From Perkinsus chesapeaki (lineage: Eukaryota; Perkinsozoa; Perkinsida; Perkinsidae): a stretch of 23,570 nt of DNA. Shown piece by piece: positions 1 to 10,700 of the stretch. Location of the stretch: NCBI GenBank assembly GCA_013115145.1, contig JAAPAO010000509.1, forward strand, positions 2,781 through 26,350, read 5' to 3'. How positions within the stretch are numbered: the stretch's first letter is position 1; every line of letters starts with the position of its first letter. The position numbers and the translations under genes are program-made. The notes beneath the pieces are model-generated. The model made no database searches. It saw nothing but the letters and a program-made list of their open reading frames with translations, and was not told the DNA's origin.

Positions 1-107
1 TCTACACCCTTCGTCTACTCTTTTTATACCCTTTCTACACCCTTCGTATACTCTTTTTATACCCTTTCTACACCCTTCGTATACTCTTTTTATACCCTTT
101 CTACACC
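1..107. repeat. 33-bp tandem repeat, three full copies plus a partial one
   Basis: Three adjacent copies of a 33-bp pyrimidine-rich unit (TCTACACCCTTCG.. ending ..TATACCCTT) occupy 1-33, 34-66 and 67-99, and the first 8 bases of a fourth follow at 100-107. Copies 2 and 3 are identical; copy 1 differs by one base (GTCTAC instead of GTATAC). The array probably continues to the left of the window. No coding role is visible; it is minisatellite-like. Confidence 0.95.
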
Positions 108-414
108 GAGTATCCAAAATCCAAGTAGGCAGACTTGTGAGACGTGATAGCGGTGACTGCGAACTGTCACGATCGGTAAGTCTCACCGAGTGAGAGGAAA
201 GAAGTCCTCAATGAAACCTTCGAGGTGGATTCTGATGGGAAATCGGATCGGTGATTGTTTTCTATCAACCCCTCATCCTTCCTAGTCACTCGGATGGTAA
301 ATCCAACCGTGACGCATGCGGAGTGGAACAAGTGGAGCAACGCATGCGTGCTGGACTCAAATTGGGCGTCACCCAACCAAGCAATTGTATTCGTAATACA
401 TTTTTGTGTTAATC

Positions 415-606
415 ATGGCTCAAGCCTACACATTCCTACTCCTAATTATGTGGTTATTTACTGCTGGCCCACTGCAATGCTATGCGCAGCCACGCGGCTT
501 GGATGGTCTCGTTTGTCCAGGTTTCTGCGACAGATGCAAGCCACCGAATAGTTGTAGCGTTAGAGTCTGCTGCGGATGCCATTGTCTGGCGCCGGATAGC
601 AGCTAG
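415..606 (+). CDS. small secreted 8-cysteine protein, WAP-like cysteine order
   Basis: A single uninterrupted frame of 63 residues from the ATG at 415; an in-frame ATG nine bases upstream at 406 is possible but adds nothing. Residues 1-25 form a classical signal peptide with a hydrophobic core (FLLLIMWLF). The mature part has eight cysteines at 34, 38, 41, 47, 52, 53, 55 and 57, spaced C-x3-C-x2-C-x5-C-x4-CC-x-C-x-C. The order C-C-C-C-CC-C-C is that of a WAP four-disulfide core, and the LVCP start is shared with the two WAP genes at the right end. The spacing is compressed and the NGCG motif is reduced to GC, so membership is an inference. WAP proteins are often protease inhibitors or antimicrobial; no function is assigned here. 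Confidence 0.65.
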   Translation: MAQAYTFLLLIMWLFTAGPLQCYAQPRGLDGLVCPGFCDRCKPPNSCSVRVCCGCHCLAPDSS

Positions 607-1081
607 ATAAGCTTCCTGATGAACCAGAAGCATTTAGTGATACTCATAGCAGGCGTATGTTATGCCGCGTACACTTCAATAGTTTCCTCAGCTCTATTCG
701 AAGGTCATAAAGCCACAGTGGCTTAGCCATCTGTAGTGATTTTATGGATTTTATAGAGATGGTAGCTAATGGCATAGAGCTAATACCTTATTATTTATAG
801 TTACGATCAGATTAGAAAAGTGATTGATGGCGTTTTGATGGCAGTAAATCGTTATCAGACTTTATGTTACTAGTAGTCGTTCCGTGTAGGAACCCCAAGA
901 TTACAAGATTAGTTGTATGTGATGTGACCGATTAGTTGTTGACGATTAGCTATGATACCTTGTATGAGGCTTTGAGAACGCTTTATACTTAGGGGTCTTT
1001 TATTGTTCTTGTTGCTCGGTCAAACATTATCACTACAAGCACTAAATGAGCGATCATCCATCAGGCAGAGCTAGTGTTGAG
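607..1081. other. AT-rich stretch without a recognisable gene
   Basis: No open frame here looks like protein and no RNA gene was recognised. It probably holds the 3' region of the small secreted gene at 415-606 and the end of the minus-strand exon at 1082. Confidence 0.6.
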
Positions 1082-1191
1082 TTAGAAGAAGACGGAGCCT
1101 CGATTCACGGTTCCGCCCATAATCAGCCCGAAGCCGTACCGCAGCACCATCTGGTATAGCAATGCATTTCCCACCTCTGGCATTGCGAAGT
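1082..1191 (-). CDS. 3'-terminal exon of a small membrane protein
   Basis: On the minus strand a good acceptor (pyrimidine-rich tract, then GTGACAG) at 1192-1194 is followed by an open stretch starting in phase 1 and ending in TAA at 1084-1082. From the internal ATG at 1183 it reads MPEVGNALLYQMVLRYGFGL and continues for 13 more residues. The pattern is a short amphipathic start, then a glycine-rich hydrophobic segment (YGFGLIMGGTV). Glycine-rich helices of this kind occur in small mitochondrial inner-membrane proteins such as Mic10 or ROMO1, but I cannot match a family. Upstream exons were not resolved. A minus-strand frame at 1685-1314 might belong to the same gene. A 38-nt intron at the last codons (GGAACC|GTGAAT..ACTAG) would give a different C-terminus. 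Confidence 0.4.
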
Positions 1192-1194
1192 CTG

Positions 1195-3107
1195 TCACAC
1201 GGTAGTAGTAATAATAAAACTATATTCTTGAATACTTTGCCTGTTTCGTTGTTAAATGATGCCAAATCTTGCCCTCTATAAACATGTTTTCGTTCCTTGT
1301 TAGGGATGTTTTTTCAATTCCAATAGTCACTGTGGTTGCAGTGGTGTACTTTCTTCATACAATTCCTACACCCTCCTAATCCTCTTTCATATACCCACTT
1401 TGAATTCCCCTTTAACCTCTTACCCTTGCCAATAAAACTACTGCCACGCTTGGCATCATATAGCCATTGCATCATCAGCCAATCCATAGCGTGGCAACAA
1501 TCAGTGATAATAATAATATCCTCTACATCCCCCATGTCCCCCGAATTCCTACCCGACAAAACATAAGGCATCATAATCTGCCTCCTCACTCTGGTGTATT
1601 CCGAATCTTTCTCTTTCCGTCCCGAGCGTCTGCCAATCGCCATTTGGGTGTTCACTGGTGTGATGGGATCATTCAACGGGAGCACCTAGAACGGCAATGA
1701 TATAGCGCCGCATTGAGAGGTTATTACTGCTGTATTGTCTGCTGCATTAATAGGGGACGATCCGCCATCTGAGGAGGATGAGAGTGGCGGTATTGAAAGT
1801 TAAGGAGATAGAGGAAAATACGGTATGACTCAATTAATAGAAAAATAATGAACAAGAAAAGCCCAATCAACAGGTGTAACGATTAACATTCTCGACATAA
1901 GACTAAGAGATAAAACATTCTGTCAATTGTGCTCATCGGAGACAACCGAATTGAGATTACCCGAGGTTCAACTACTCTGGAAGCTGAGTGGTAATGTGTA
2001 TTGGCAAAAGGGATGCGGAGGGACAGAGAAAAACCCTGCATGCTTATGCGGCTTTTGATCCGCGGATTCATACCTCAACAAGTTCGAGCAAAAATGACAG
2101 GGAGAGCCTAATGAACTATAGAGCTTCCCAGTGCAGCACCAAAAGTATGAGTTATCTCCTTCCAGATTCATTCTTCACAAGTAGAATGGTTTTACTAGGA
2201 GAGCTCGATGAAATATCAATCAAGCATTTCATTGTCACCTCTCGACCTCGTCCAGGCGCCTAACTCACTGCATGGTGGCCAATGAAGTAAGAGTTTAAGA
2301 GGTCGAAAAAAACCAGTATAACATATTCAAGATGCAGCGGCGGCCTGCAGCAGCCACTGTAGTAGCATCATGGTAAATCATTCGTACTGCGTACTAGTAA
2401 TATTAACGGTAATATTACTAGCATTACATTACTAGTTTCGCTGCTACAAAGTACTATATAGAGTTGAATTGCTATGCGAAATACAAAATGTTAGTCTTCT
2501 CCCGCGGTTTGGGATGCCAAAATTCAGTGATTCAAAGATTACCCTTGTCAGTATTACCAAGATGCAATGAGTCCATATTCCTAAGTATATCCTCTCCACT
2601 GCCCATAACATAACCACCATCAACATCCATAGGTTGAGCGGTATGTAATGCTGTAGTGCTACCAGTGTTATGGAATGATGATAGCATTTAAAGGGTGATG
2701 GAGAAGGAAACAACAAATATATAACGAGAGACTATACGATACGATATAGCAAGTGAAGGTATGTGACAAATATTCCACTAAGATGCAGACATCCCCGCCA
2801 AGGGCTCGTGAACAGGCCATCGGCCTACCACATACGAAGAAGAGTTATAATGTTAATGTCTGACTATTTTTCAGTCATATTGGCCATAGCGATATGTTAA
2901 TATCATTCTTCGATCAGTACAACTAGCAACATATTGATCGAAGTTCTCAACTGCCAACTCAATTTTGCAACTACGTAAGACTAGAAATCACTTCACCGCT
3001 TCTGGCTCCCACTAATACCTAATACAGGTACTACTTGCCGCATATTATACACGAAAATACACGCTAACGATTTCTTATAGATAATCCGAGATCACCGCGG
3101 TGAGATA
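1195..3107. other. mostly non-coding AT-rich DNA with a few ambiguous open frames
   Basis: Ambiguous minus-strand frames are 1685-1314 (123 codons, charged start, later DVEDIIIITD) and 2171-1968 (Cys-containing, with a possible donor CATGCAG|GTTTTT). A plus-strand frame at 1988-2263 overlaps the latter. None has a convincing domain or codon pattern, so no gene is called. A 12-bp-arm hairpin lies at 2394-2421. Confidence 0.5.
2394..2421. repeat. perfect hairpin with 12-bp arms
   Basis: CTAGTAATATTA at 2394-2405 and TAATATTACTAG at 2410-2421 are exact reverse complements separated by ACGG. It lies in AT-rich DNA away from called exons. It could be a cruciform-prone site or part of a small palindromic element. 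Confidence 0.9.
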
Positions 3108-3290
3108 TCACACCCTTCTACGGCCTTTGCGGGTTGGAGACATATTTAGAGCACCCAGCACGGCCTCCCGCCCCCGCGTAATGATATAGGCAGGGTCAAT
3201 GAAGGAGCCCATCAATAACATATCTCGTAGGTCGAGCCTGGAACTTGGTATAATTAGTAGATCGACCCCATACATGAAGTCTAGCAGCAT
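3108..3290 (-). CDS. possible small gene or exon in a GC-richer island
   Basis: A 60-codon frame from the ATG at 3290 to a TGA at 3110-3108 sits in an island clearly richer in GC than its surroundings. The translation is balanced, with a hydrophobic/acidic first half (GVDLLIIPSSRLDLRDMLLM) and a basic end (SPTRKGRRRV). There is no signal peptide and no family I recognise. It could be one exon of a larger gene or a decayed mobile-element remnant. The call rests on composition and frame length only. Confidence 0.35.
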   Translation of the reverse strand: MLLDFMYGVDLLIIPSSRLDLRDMLLMGSFIDPAYIITRGREAVLGALNMSPTRKGRRRV

Positions 3291-3493
3291 GAATTTATTA
3301 AATTAATACAACGTAAAGCAGCATGAAATGCTTAGCATATAGAGGGTGTGGTTGGAAGGATCTTTAGACATGTGAGAGATCCCATTTAAAGATACTCGGA
3401 ACAGAAGCACCTCTCAAGGCGGTATGAAAAAAATTTTATCATTGGCAAAATCCGACCTCTTCCATTGAAACCGATTTTTTTTGGAGTTCAAAT

Positions 3494-3736
3494 TTAAATC
3501 TCTCTCCAATCCCATCGAATATTATCATTAGAGCGACACTCTCCAGAGCGTTCGATTGGAGCGGTTCGAACATCACACGTGTCGCCGAGATACTCGCCTT
3601 GATGAAAAAGATGGCAAACAGCACACTTTCTTGGGGAAACCTTGTTTAATATTGGTTCAGTTCCCCAAAGTCCAGCAACATTTGTTAAAAGGTAGTAATA
3701 AGTTATTACTAATAACACCTGATTAAAATTTAACAT
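3494..3736 (-). CDS. small secreted protein with four cysteines
   Basis: An 80-codon frame begins at the ATG 3736-3734. Residues 1-25 look like a signal peptide: MLNFNQ followed by VLLVITYYYLLTNVAG. The mature part has a CAVC motif and two later cysteines (GDTCDV and SGECRS), a set that could make two disulfides, and it is hydrophilic to the end. No known domain is recognised. An overlapping frame on the same strand (3624-3439) looks like a shadow. A further exon downstream cannot be excluded. It is isolated in the AT-rich tract, about 800 bp from the kinase gene. Confidence 0.5.
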   Translation of the reverse strand: MLNFNQVLLVITYYYLLTNVAGLWGTEPILNKVSPRKCAVCHLFHQGEYLGDTCDVRTAPIERSGECRSNDNIRWDWREI

Positions 3737-4529
3737 TAGTAGTCAGATGCTTGCTACACTGTAGGACCTACAGTCGGGTACGAACGCAATAGGGAAGGTT
3801 GATAGATAGTAACACATGACATCTCTGACCTTACCATTTGAGAACCATCTGAAGCGCTGCGGAGACCGAACATGATATGTGTATTCGGAGTATACATTAG
3901 CAACATTAGACCCCCCTTACATAAATAGCAAGGGGAAACATTAATATAACAACAATGATCACCAACAACATAACATTACAAAAAGACCTATCCCTTTTCA
4001 AGTTCTCGTGGGGTGCCAGAATCGTTGAAAGTGCATAGCAGTGCTTTGATAGCACCAATTTAAGGCTCTCGCTGGGCTATTCCCAATAATATATTAAACA
4101 ACACTCTTGTCTGTTGCCCTAACTTATTACGACCTATCCCTCTTTAGTCTGCTTAAGCCGCCTAAGCCCATTTAAACTGCATCCTGCAGACGATACCACA
4201 CACGAAACCTTACATGCCTTTTCCTGTGCACTACCGTCCAGTACATTTTATATCCATTCTGCCTCCTGAAGGCAGACTTACTTTTAGATAAATATGAGAT
4301 GCCATGAATCTCGGCAATAAAGTACTATTGTCTTTATACTATTGTAGTGTATTTACCTTAAAAACGAACATTACAAAGTCGGCAGCTGGTTGTGGTTCCT
4401 ATTATAAATTATTGACCAACGTTTTTCCGCTATTCAAGTGCATCCTTATCCGCCAACATAACTCCATAAACTCAACACTTAACGACGTCCTGCAAATTAT
4501 CCAAAATGTTACCAAATATTATACCGTTA
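3737..4529. other. intergenic AT-rich DNA
   Basis: No supportable gene. A plus-strand frame at 4304-4555 has a hydrophobic start but runs into the 3' end of the kinase gene on the opposite strand and is of low complexity (Asn, Ile, Leu, Thr). It is not called. The region must hold the 3' UTR of the minus-strand kinase gene. Confidence 0.6.
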
Positions 4530-7301
4530 CTACACCAAAACCTGCGATGTCATAAAAGGATGCTCCAATGCTTCCTCAGGCGTTATCCTGCTCTTCGGAT
4601 CCAAGTCCGTCATTTTCTCCAGCAGATCAATTAGCTCATTTGTCTTCTTTTCCAGATGCTCTCTATTCGGGTCACCTTCCGCCAACTTCCTCGTTCCTTG
4701 CACAACCTTTGCTCGTATCGTATCACAGGTTGGATTCGGGCTGAACATCGCTATACTTTTCACCGCACCATTGCGTTGCTGCCACTGGAAGTCACCATCC
4801 TCATTAAAATGCCCGCGAGTCTTCGCGAATTTGCTCGATCGGATCTGGCTCTTCGCGAACTTTCCCTTCACGTCTTGAATCTGCTTCAACATATCGTTAT
4901 TATTCCGACCTTGAAAAAGTATCTTTCCCGTCCACAGCTCGAATATTGTGCATCCAATTGCCCACATATCAATTGCATAAGTGTAACTCTCACAGCCCAA
5001 CATAATTTCGGGCGCGCGGTAAAATCTCGACACCAAATATTCAACGATTTCCTCTCCCTCCTGAATTTCGCAGGCGCTGCCCAAATCACATATTTTCAAC
5101 TGAGCGTGATTTTTGGAAATCAATACGTTATCCGGTTTAATATCGGCGTGGATTATCTTGCACGCTTTCATGTGTTTCAGCCCCAAAACCAGTTGTCGAC
5201 TGTACGACCAAACCGCTCTGGGTGCCAAACCTCTCACACCGGGACGAGCATACTTCTTCATAGCATCTCGTAAATTACTCCACATAGCTTCGAAAACTAG
5301 GCACATATGTCCCCGATACCCAAATGTCCGCACTAGCTTTACTATATGACTCCGATCTTTCCCTTTCGGGTCTTTAGCGCAGAGATTGTCTGCCTCGTCA
5401 TTCAGACGTTTTAAAAGCTTAACCTCTTTCTCAGCTGCTTTAGTCATCGCTTCGTTCTTACGAATAATCTTGATAGCGACGTCCTCCATCCTGAAAAATA
5501 ATATGCATGCACCTCCACGGCGAACCATCATATATTGATGAGCTATATTAAATGAGATCCACTAATATAGTACGAGCTTACTATAGTAATTACTATAGTA
5601 TATTACTATAGTAGCTATCCTACTGTAGTATACTAGTCAAACGACTCGTCCCAACTACTGGCTATCACATACTGTTTTATGAGCTTATGTCTCGTAATTG
5701 CGTTACCAGAAAAACAAATTGAATTTCAGGTACTAAAAAAAATTTTACGTGGAAAAAACGTGGATTTACAGAACGACCCAAATTGAGTGAATTGCGAATC
5801 ACCAAGTAAAATTGGGCGATAACCTTGCAGCTTCACTTGTCCGAACCGTCCAAAGCAGAAAACTCCTTCGAAACCTCTTTGCGCTAGATATTCCTTGTAT
5901 AAATTCATATTAATAAATTAGTTCCCAGCTTCCCCCTTACGTTTTGCTATCCTTGCATTTCAATACATTGGCAAAGACCCCCTTGCTGATATTGGAGCTA
6001 TCTGAGTTCAACACCACATATCGGTCATCCAAGGTCTCCAAATTAGAAGGTACAAAATACCTGACAACACACTTCAACTCAAACAGTAGTCTCCAAGGCA
6101 TACCCTTCAGCGTCATCTCGATCCGCCTCAACATCCTCCTTTTTTGATTGATGTAATTCTCTAGCCTTTTGCAACATAACTCTAACATGAGCCTCACTCG
6201 CCTCTCCACCGGTGTCGCTGACCATCTGATTTGCAGTCTCTTTTACCTATCAGAGGATGTAATATCGAGTGGGAGAATAATTTAATATTATATATAAATT
6301 ATCAATATATATTTTACGTCGTTAAAATTTTAACATACTCTTCATAAAGGTTAATCCATAGGTGCTTTCACGGCAAATGCCCTATTAAAGCTCTTACCTT
6401 CCTATGAACGACTTCCTTAAGTACATTAACCTCAGCCAGGGCCTTCGCCTTGTCCTGAGCTATTTTAGCCTTCAGAGCCGCCAGACCTGCCGGGAGACCC
6501 TTAGCATCGGTGGTAGTGGTGTTAGAGGACTCCTCGTGAGTTGATAATGAAAGACTGCTGCTTCCCTCGCTCACTGAAAGGAGGAAGCAATTGTTATAAA
6601 AGATTCTATCGCCAGATTCCCAAAAGAAATAGCGCATCTGGTATCCCATTAAATGGCTTAGCGCTCTAATTTACGGACCAAGATATCCCAGCGAGATTCC
6701 TTATATAACAAAGGTCCACCTTTCTCAGCCAGACGCATTAAGTTCGAGTTCTTCAAACAAAAAGTGTTCACATCAAAGCTCACCTTCACGATTTCGCCGT
6801 TTGCTTGCCCCCCTTCGATCATCTCGATCCTTATTTTCATACCGCTCCTTTCTGCTATCATCTCTGCGACCCCTATCTCGAGACTCGGACCTTCTCCTTG
6901 AATCATAGCCTCTACGGTAGTCTCTGTAGCGATCATCGTCATAATAGCGTCTAGGCTCATCTCGACGACGCCAGTAACGGCCGTCGGGAGAATTATATCT
7001 CCTATGCTTACGATTGGGAGAGTAGTCGTCATATCTCCTTGAAGAGGGTCTGTCACGTTTAATGTAGCCATCTCCAGCTGAGTCCAGGAAGGCAGCGGGA
7101 CGACGCTCGTAGTCTTGACGGGAACGACCGGACGAGTTGTTGTAGCGGGAGGATGATGTCGGTTGCGGCGGCATGGCTTTCCTTACAGAAAGTAAGTCAA
7201 GACAAATGAAAGCAGCTAAACCACGATTAACCGGTCAATTCGCAGATAATAATAACGAAGGTGAAGCACATCTTACCACTACGAGACCCGTCAGCAGCCA
7301 T
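4530..7301 (-). CDS. PRP4-type dual-specificity splicing kinase (PRPF4B/Prp4 family), six exons
   Basis: Exons on the minus strand: 7301-7277, 7176-6784, 6573-6398, 6246-6104, 6060-5941 and 5490-4530, giving 605 residues with every junction in frame. Exon 1 is the least certain; translation could start at 7174. Residues 10-139 are RS/RD/RY-rich, as in the N-terminus of PRP4 kinases. A linker follows, with the family hallmark DDAEGY created by splicing a 43-nt intron. The kinase domain then runs to the end. Visible residues are Lys293 (VAIKII), Glu308, catalytic HADIKPDN (Asp402), DLG in place of DFG (Asp421), and the activation-segment motif YLVSRFYRAPEIMLG. The glycine-rich loop (NISKGVFANV) has lost its first glycines. 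PRP4 kinases phosphorylate spliceosomal proteins such as PRPF6 and PRPF31 and promote assembly of the active spliceosome in the nucleus. The intron at 5491-5940 is 450 nt, unusually long here. Confidence 0.93.
5579..5600. repeat. 22-bp perfect palindrome inside a kinase-gene intron
   Basis: The sequence 5579-5600 is its own reverse complement (core ACTATAGTAATTACTATAGT at 5580-5599). The word ACTATAGTA recurs just after it near 5606-5614. It lies in the 450-nt fifth intron of the PRP4-like kinase gene, the only long intron of that gene, which suggests insertion of a palindromic element or a structured intron. Confidence 0.85.
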
Positions 7302-7775
7302 TGAGATCGATCAGCAGCCTTAAGTATCGTCCACGATAAAATAAAATTAGCCAGAGACAACCTGGTTCAATAGAAGCATTGATGATGTGAGACGGTGAGA
7401 ATGAGAGGGAGCTAGCCCACGTACTTTAATTGAGAATCACTGCCCGATAACACTCACAGGTATCTGCAAAGTGAAGCACGGGAGTAAACATGCGAAAAAC
7501 TCGAAAACCGTTTCAGATCGACATGGCACGCTAATCGACCTATGACGCATCTTGTTGGCATCAACCCAAGATTCCCCCGTACCATCAGAGCTTCCAAGGC
7601 ATTCGAACTCATTGAACCAATCCTGAAATAAAATCATCATTATAATATAATGTGAGTAACGATCAAGTGGAAAAAGAGACAACCTGCATTAAGGAAATGC
7701 AAGATCTCTCGAGTGCGCAAGACGCTTGGCTGGCGCTCGCCTTGTTTCCGGCTTTCCTGAAACGGTTTTTATCAG
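7302..7775. other. divergent intergenic region between the kinase gene and the GAF gene
   Basis: Both flanking genes start here, so it should carry two promoters or trans-splice acceptors. A pyrimidine-rich stretch ending in TTTTTATCAG at 7766-7775 lies directly before the plus-strand ATG at 7776 and looks like a splice acceptor. On the minus strand an open stretch (about 7640-7437) follows another good acceptor (TTTTATTTCAG) but leads into no consistent gene model. It may be an exon of an unresolved small gene. Confidence 0.5.
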
Positions 7776-10700
7776 ATGAGCACTGCAGCACTTCCTGGAA
7801 TCGACGATTTGAGTAAATTAATGATAATATTGTCGGTGCTTATTAGGTGTTGTTATCATTCAGGCGAGAAGCTCTATCTCGATTCGCAGAAGTTCGTGTC
7901 AAATGAGGGCCTGCAGAAGTTGGAGGCCCGAGTTTTCCGGTATATTCAAAAAGACAATGACTTGTCATACAGGTAGGGGGTCACCGGTGCCGTCCGGTAA
8001 CCGGAAGTATTTATCATGCGGAGTCGCTCCGCATTGGTTCTCTCTTGTTCGTTAATGCGATCGAAATCGGCAAGGTTCACTCAAACAATGCAAGCCTTTC
8101 GCGCTTTACTCGAGCGTGATCGACGCACAGGAGATAATCGGCAACAACTGAGCCGGTTAGCGACCGAGAACGAAGCGTTACGGAAGCGCAACGCTGGTTT
8201 AACCGACAAAGTTAAAGTTCTGAGGTAAAAGGCTATCTACATCTGAACCATGTCACCTACTGGGCGGGTGTTCAGGGCAACAAAGGAAAGCGCCGAAGCA
8301 ACCAATGAGATTCTTACGAATGAATTAGTTACTCTTAAGAAAAAGGCAATTGAAAAAGACAAAAGGGTCGATGCACTACAAGCCACAGTGAGTCAGATAG
8401 AGCGCTGCCGTATCTATCTTACATCAAGTCGCATTGCAGGCGGATTTATTAATTGACTCTCTGGAGCGTTGGGAGTCCACAAGCGTAGGCCCTCCAGGGA
8501 GCGAGGGTATCACTGTTTCATTGAGACATATGAGGCGGTAAGCAAAAGTGAGCTTTTAGTAGACATGAGATGCATCAGGCAACTTGCACGGCATTTGCAT
8601 CAACAGCTCCAAGACGAGCAGGACCGCCAACAGTTTGACCTTGAATACGAACTGGTGCTTGCTAAGAATAAGGCATTAGTGAAAGAGATAGCGCTCGCTA
8701 ATACCAACACGGGTATGGAAGTTGGTCGTGCCGAACTGCTAGCGGGGTGCATTAGGGACGCACACCATGACCCCAGATGATCTTTTCTCGGAGGCTTTGA
8801 GTAAGGTGAAGGCTGCGAGAAGAGTAGCTTACCGACAGAATGAGTTTATGGCTCCATCACGCGATGATGGTGATGAGTTTTCCGGAGATGAGGGTGAGTT
8901 CGCTCACCTTGGGGAGTAATAACTCATTCGATGTTATCGGTTCAGGGTCGATGAGTGGCACCCCAAACGATTTATCTCAGTAAGGTTTGAAAAGCCGAAT
9001 CCGAAATCCAGATGGGAGGCTTGTGCTTTTAGTGTCGCTATCGAGGCAGCTGGTGATGCGGACAATTCTGAAATGGCATTTCTTGAATTTGAACCGATTT
9101 ACACAGAAGCCATTACTGAGCCGCACAGGTAGGGGTTCATTAGTACTCCATTGAACTTCGAGGCCTCGAGCCAAACTGCGGCAGTCAAGATATACGGCGT
9201 TTTTCAAACATTTAAAAATTCGTTTTTCTCCCTTGGCGACACTACTTGTCTGCCGTATAATTGATGTGGAGCATGATCGCGTGCTATCAGGCGCTTCCTA
9301 GAACGCATATTTGCTGCACGTGGCGAGTACCTATACGAGCATCTCTATTGCAGCGGGATCCCTGAAGACCAACATACCTTAGCCTTGAAACTGGTCGCCA
9401 AAGAAATGTACGCCAAAGGGGATCAATAAGTGGACGTGCCATTGACAGGTTCGGGTGGGCCATGCGAGCAACGCGCCTAACCCGGCTGGTCCAACAGCAA
9501 GATCGAATAACTAAGATTAATAGGCTCGATGAGGTGAGCACTCGATCATTCGGTGCAAAACTCTCGTATCTGTCCACTGTCACGCTCCCCCTGCAGGTAT
9601 TCTCAAATTTACTGTGTGAGATTTGTTCATGTCTTGAGTGCGATCGAGCTACACTGTGGATAGTAGACACAGTACGCAGAATACTCTGGGCTCGAGTTCC
9701 GACCGGCAGCAATAATATAGACCAAACGACGACGCTCATCACTTTAGAGGTTCCGATACCCTCGGGCGAATTTGGTGAAAAGGTAGACTGAAAAGAAAGG
9801 AAGTAAAAAGAAGGCAAGGTGTAGGTTGGTATAGTCGCCAGCGCTTATGCATCGAAGGAGGTTATTAATATACCCGATGCATATGCCGATCCGAGGTTCA
9901 ATCGCCAAGCTGATCTAACAACAGGGTCAGTAGCGGTCATTCTTTAGATGATAAAATGACATAATAGATACCGCACGCGGACGATTCTAGCGGTGCCGGT
10001 GGTGCAGAATGATGAGGTTGTGGCAGTGATACAAGGAATAAATAAAAAGACAGCAAAATTCTTCGACGACGATGACCAGTAGGCTCATCATCAGTTCTCG
10101 TGATCACTTTGCGCGGACATCCTTCAGATTTCTGCTGAAGATGTGGGGCTCTGTTGCGAGTGCAATAGTTATTCGTAATGAGCGCCTGACAAGTAGTGCT
10201 TGGCGGCTCCATCGAATGGCTCTTCTGGTGAGTGGTGGTTGAGTAGCAGGGACACTGGCCTCGCTGGCGGCAGCGTCAACCGACGAGAGTCGGCATTTTC
10301 AACTTAGCTTTACTGGTAGGAAGTGGGTGTAAAGAAGACACTCCAGGCTGGAGTCTCCAGCGAAAAATATAGCATACCAATCTAGCCTGAGAAGACCTTT
10401 GAGCTGTTCGATCATCGAACTCCGATTGATCTAGCTGATCAATAGTCGAGTTGTTTGTCAGGCTAAGTTCACTCAAGAATGCAGCGAATCGAGCAGGGGT
10501 GTGCAAGATATCATTTTCCATTTCGAGAAGTGTATGCGAGCTCTATTCGGGGCGAGCGCGTCACGTGTACATCTTGTTTATGGTGATTACACATCACGCC
10601 TTGCGATAGACGTTGTTAACAACTCCTACGTAAGGCGGCAGTTGTAACAGTTGCCGCGTGAATGTGGGCCCTTAGGCGCTCATCGAAAGCCAGGGCTTCC

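Noticed and set aside
1-107. CRISPR array or telomere
   Set aside because: Repeats are directly adjacent without spacers, and the 33-bp unit is not a telomeric hexamer or heptamer; it is an ordinary tandem repeat.
4656-5273. A 205-codon plus-strand open frame
   Set aside because: It is fully antisense to the kinase domain exon of the PRP4-like gene, whose motifs are unmistakable; the plus frame is a shadow.
7437-7682. Minus-strand frame in the divergent intergenic region as a gene
   Set aside because: A good acceptor precedes it, but no upstream exon joins in frame; kept only as a note in the intergenic entry.
9287-9817. A 176-codon minus-strand frame
   Set aside because: It is antisense to the first GAF domain; the plus-strand exons carry recognisable family motifs.
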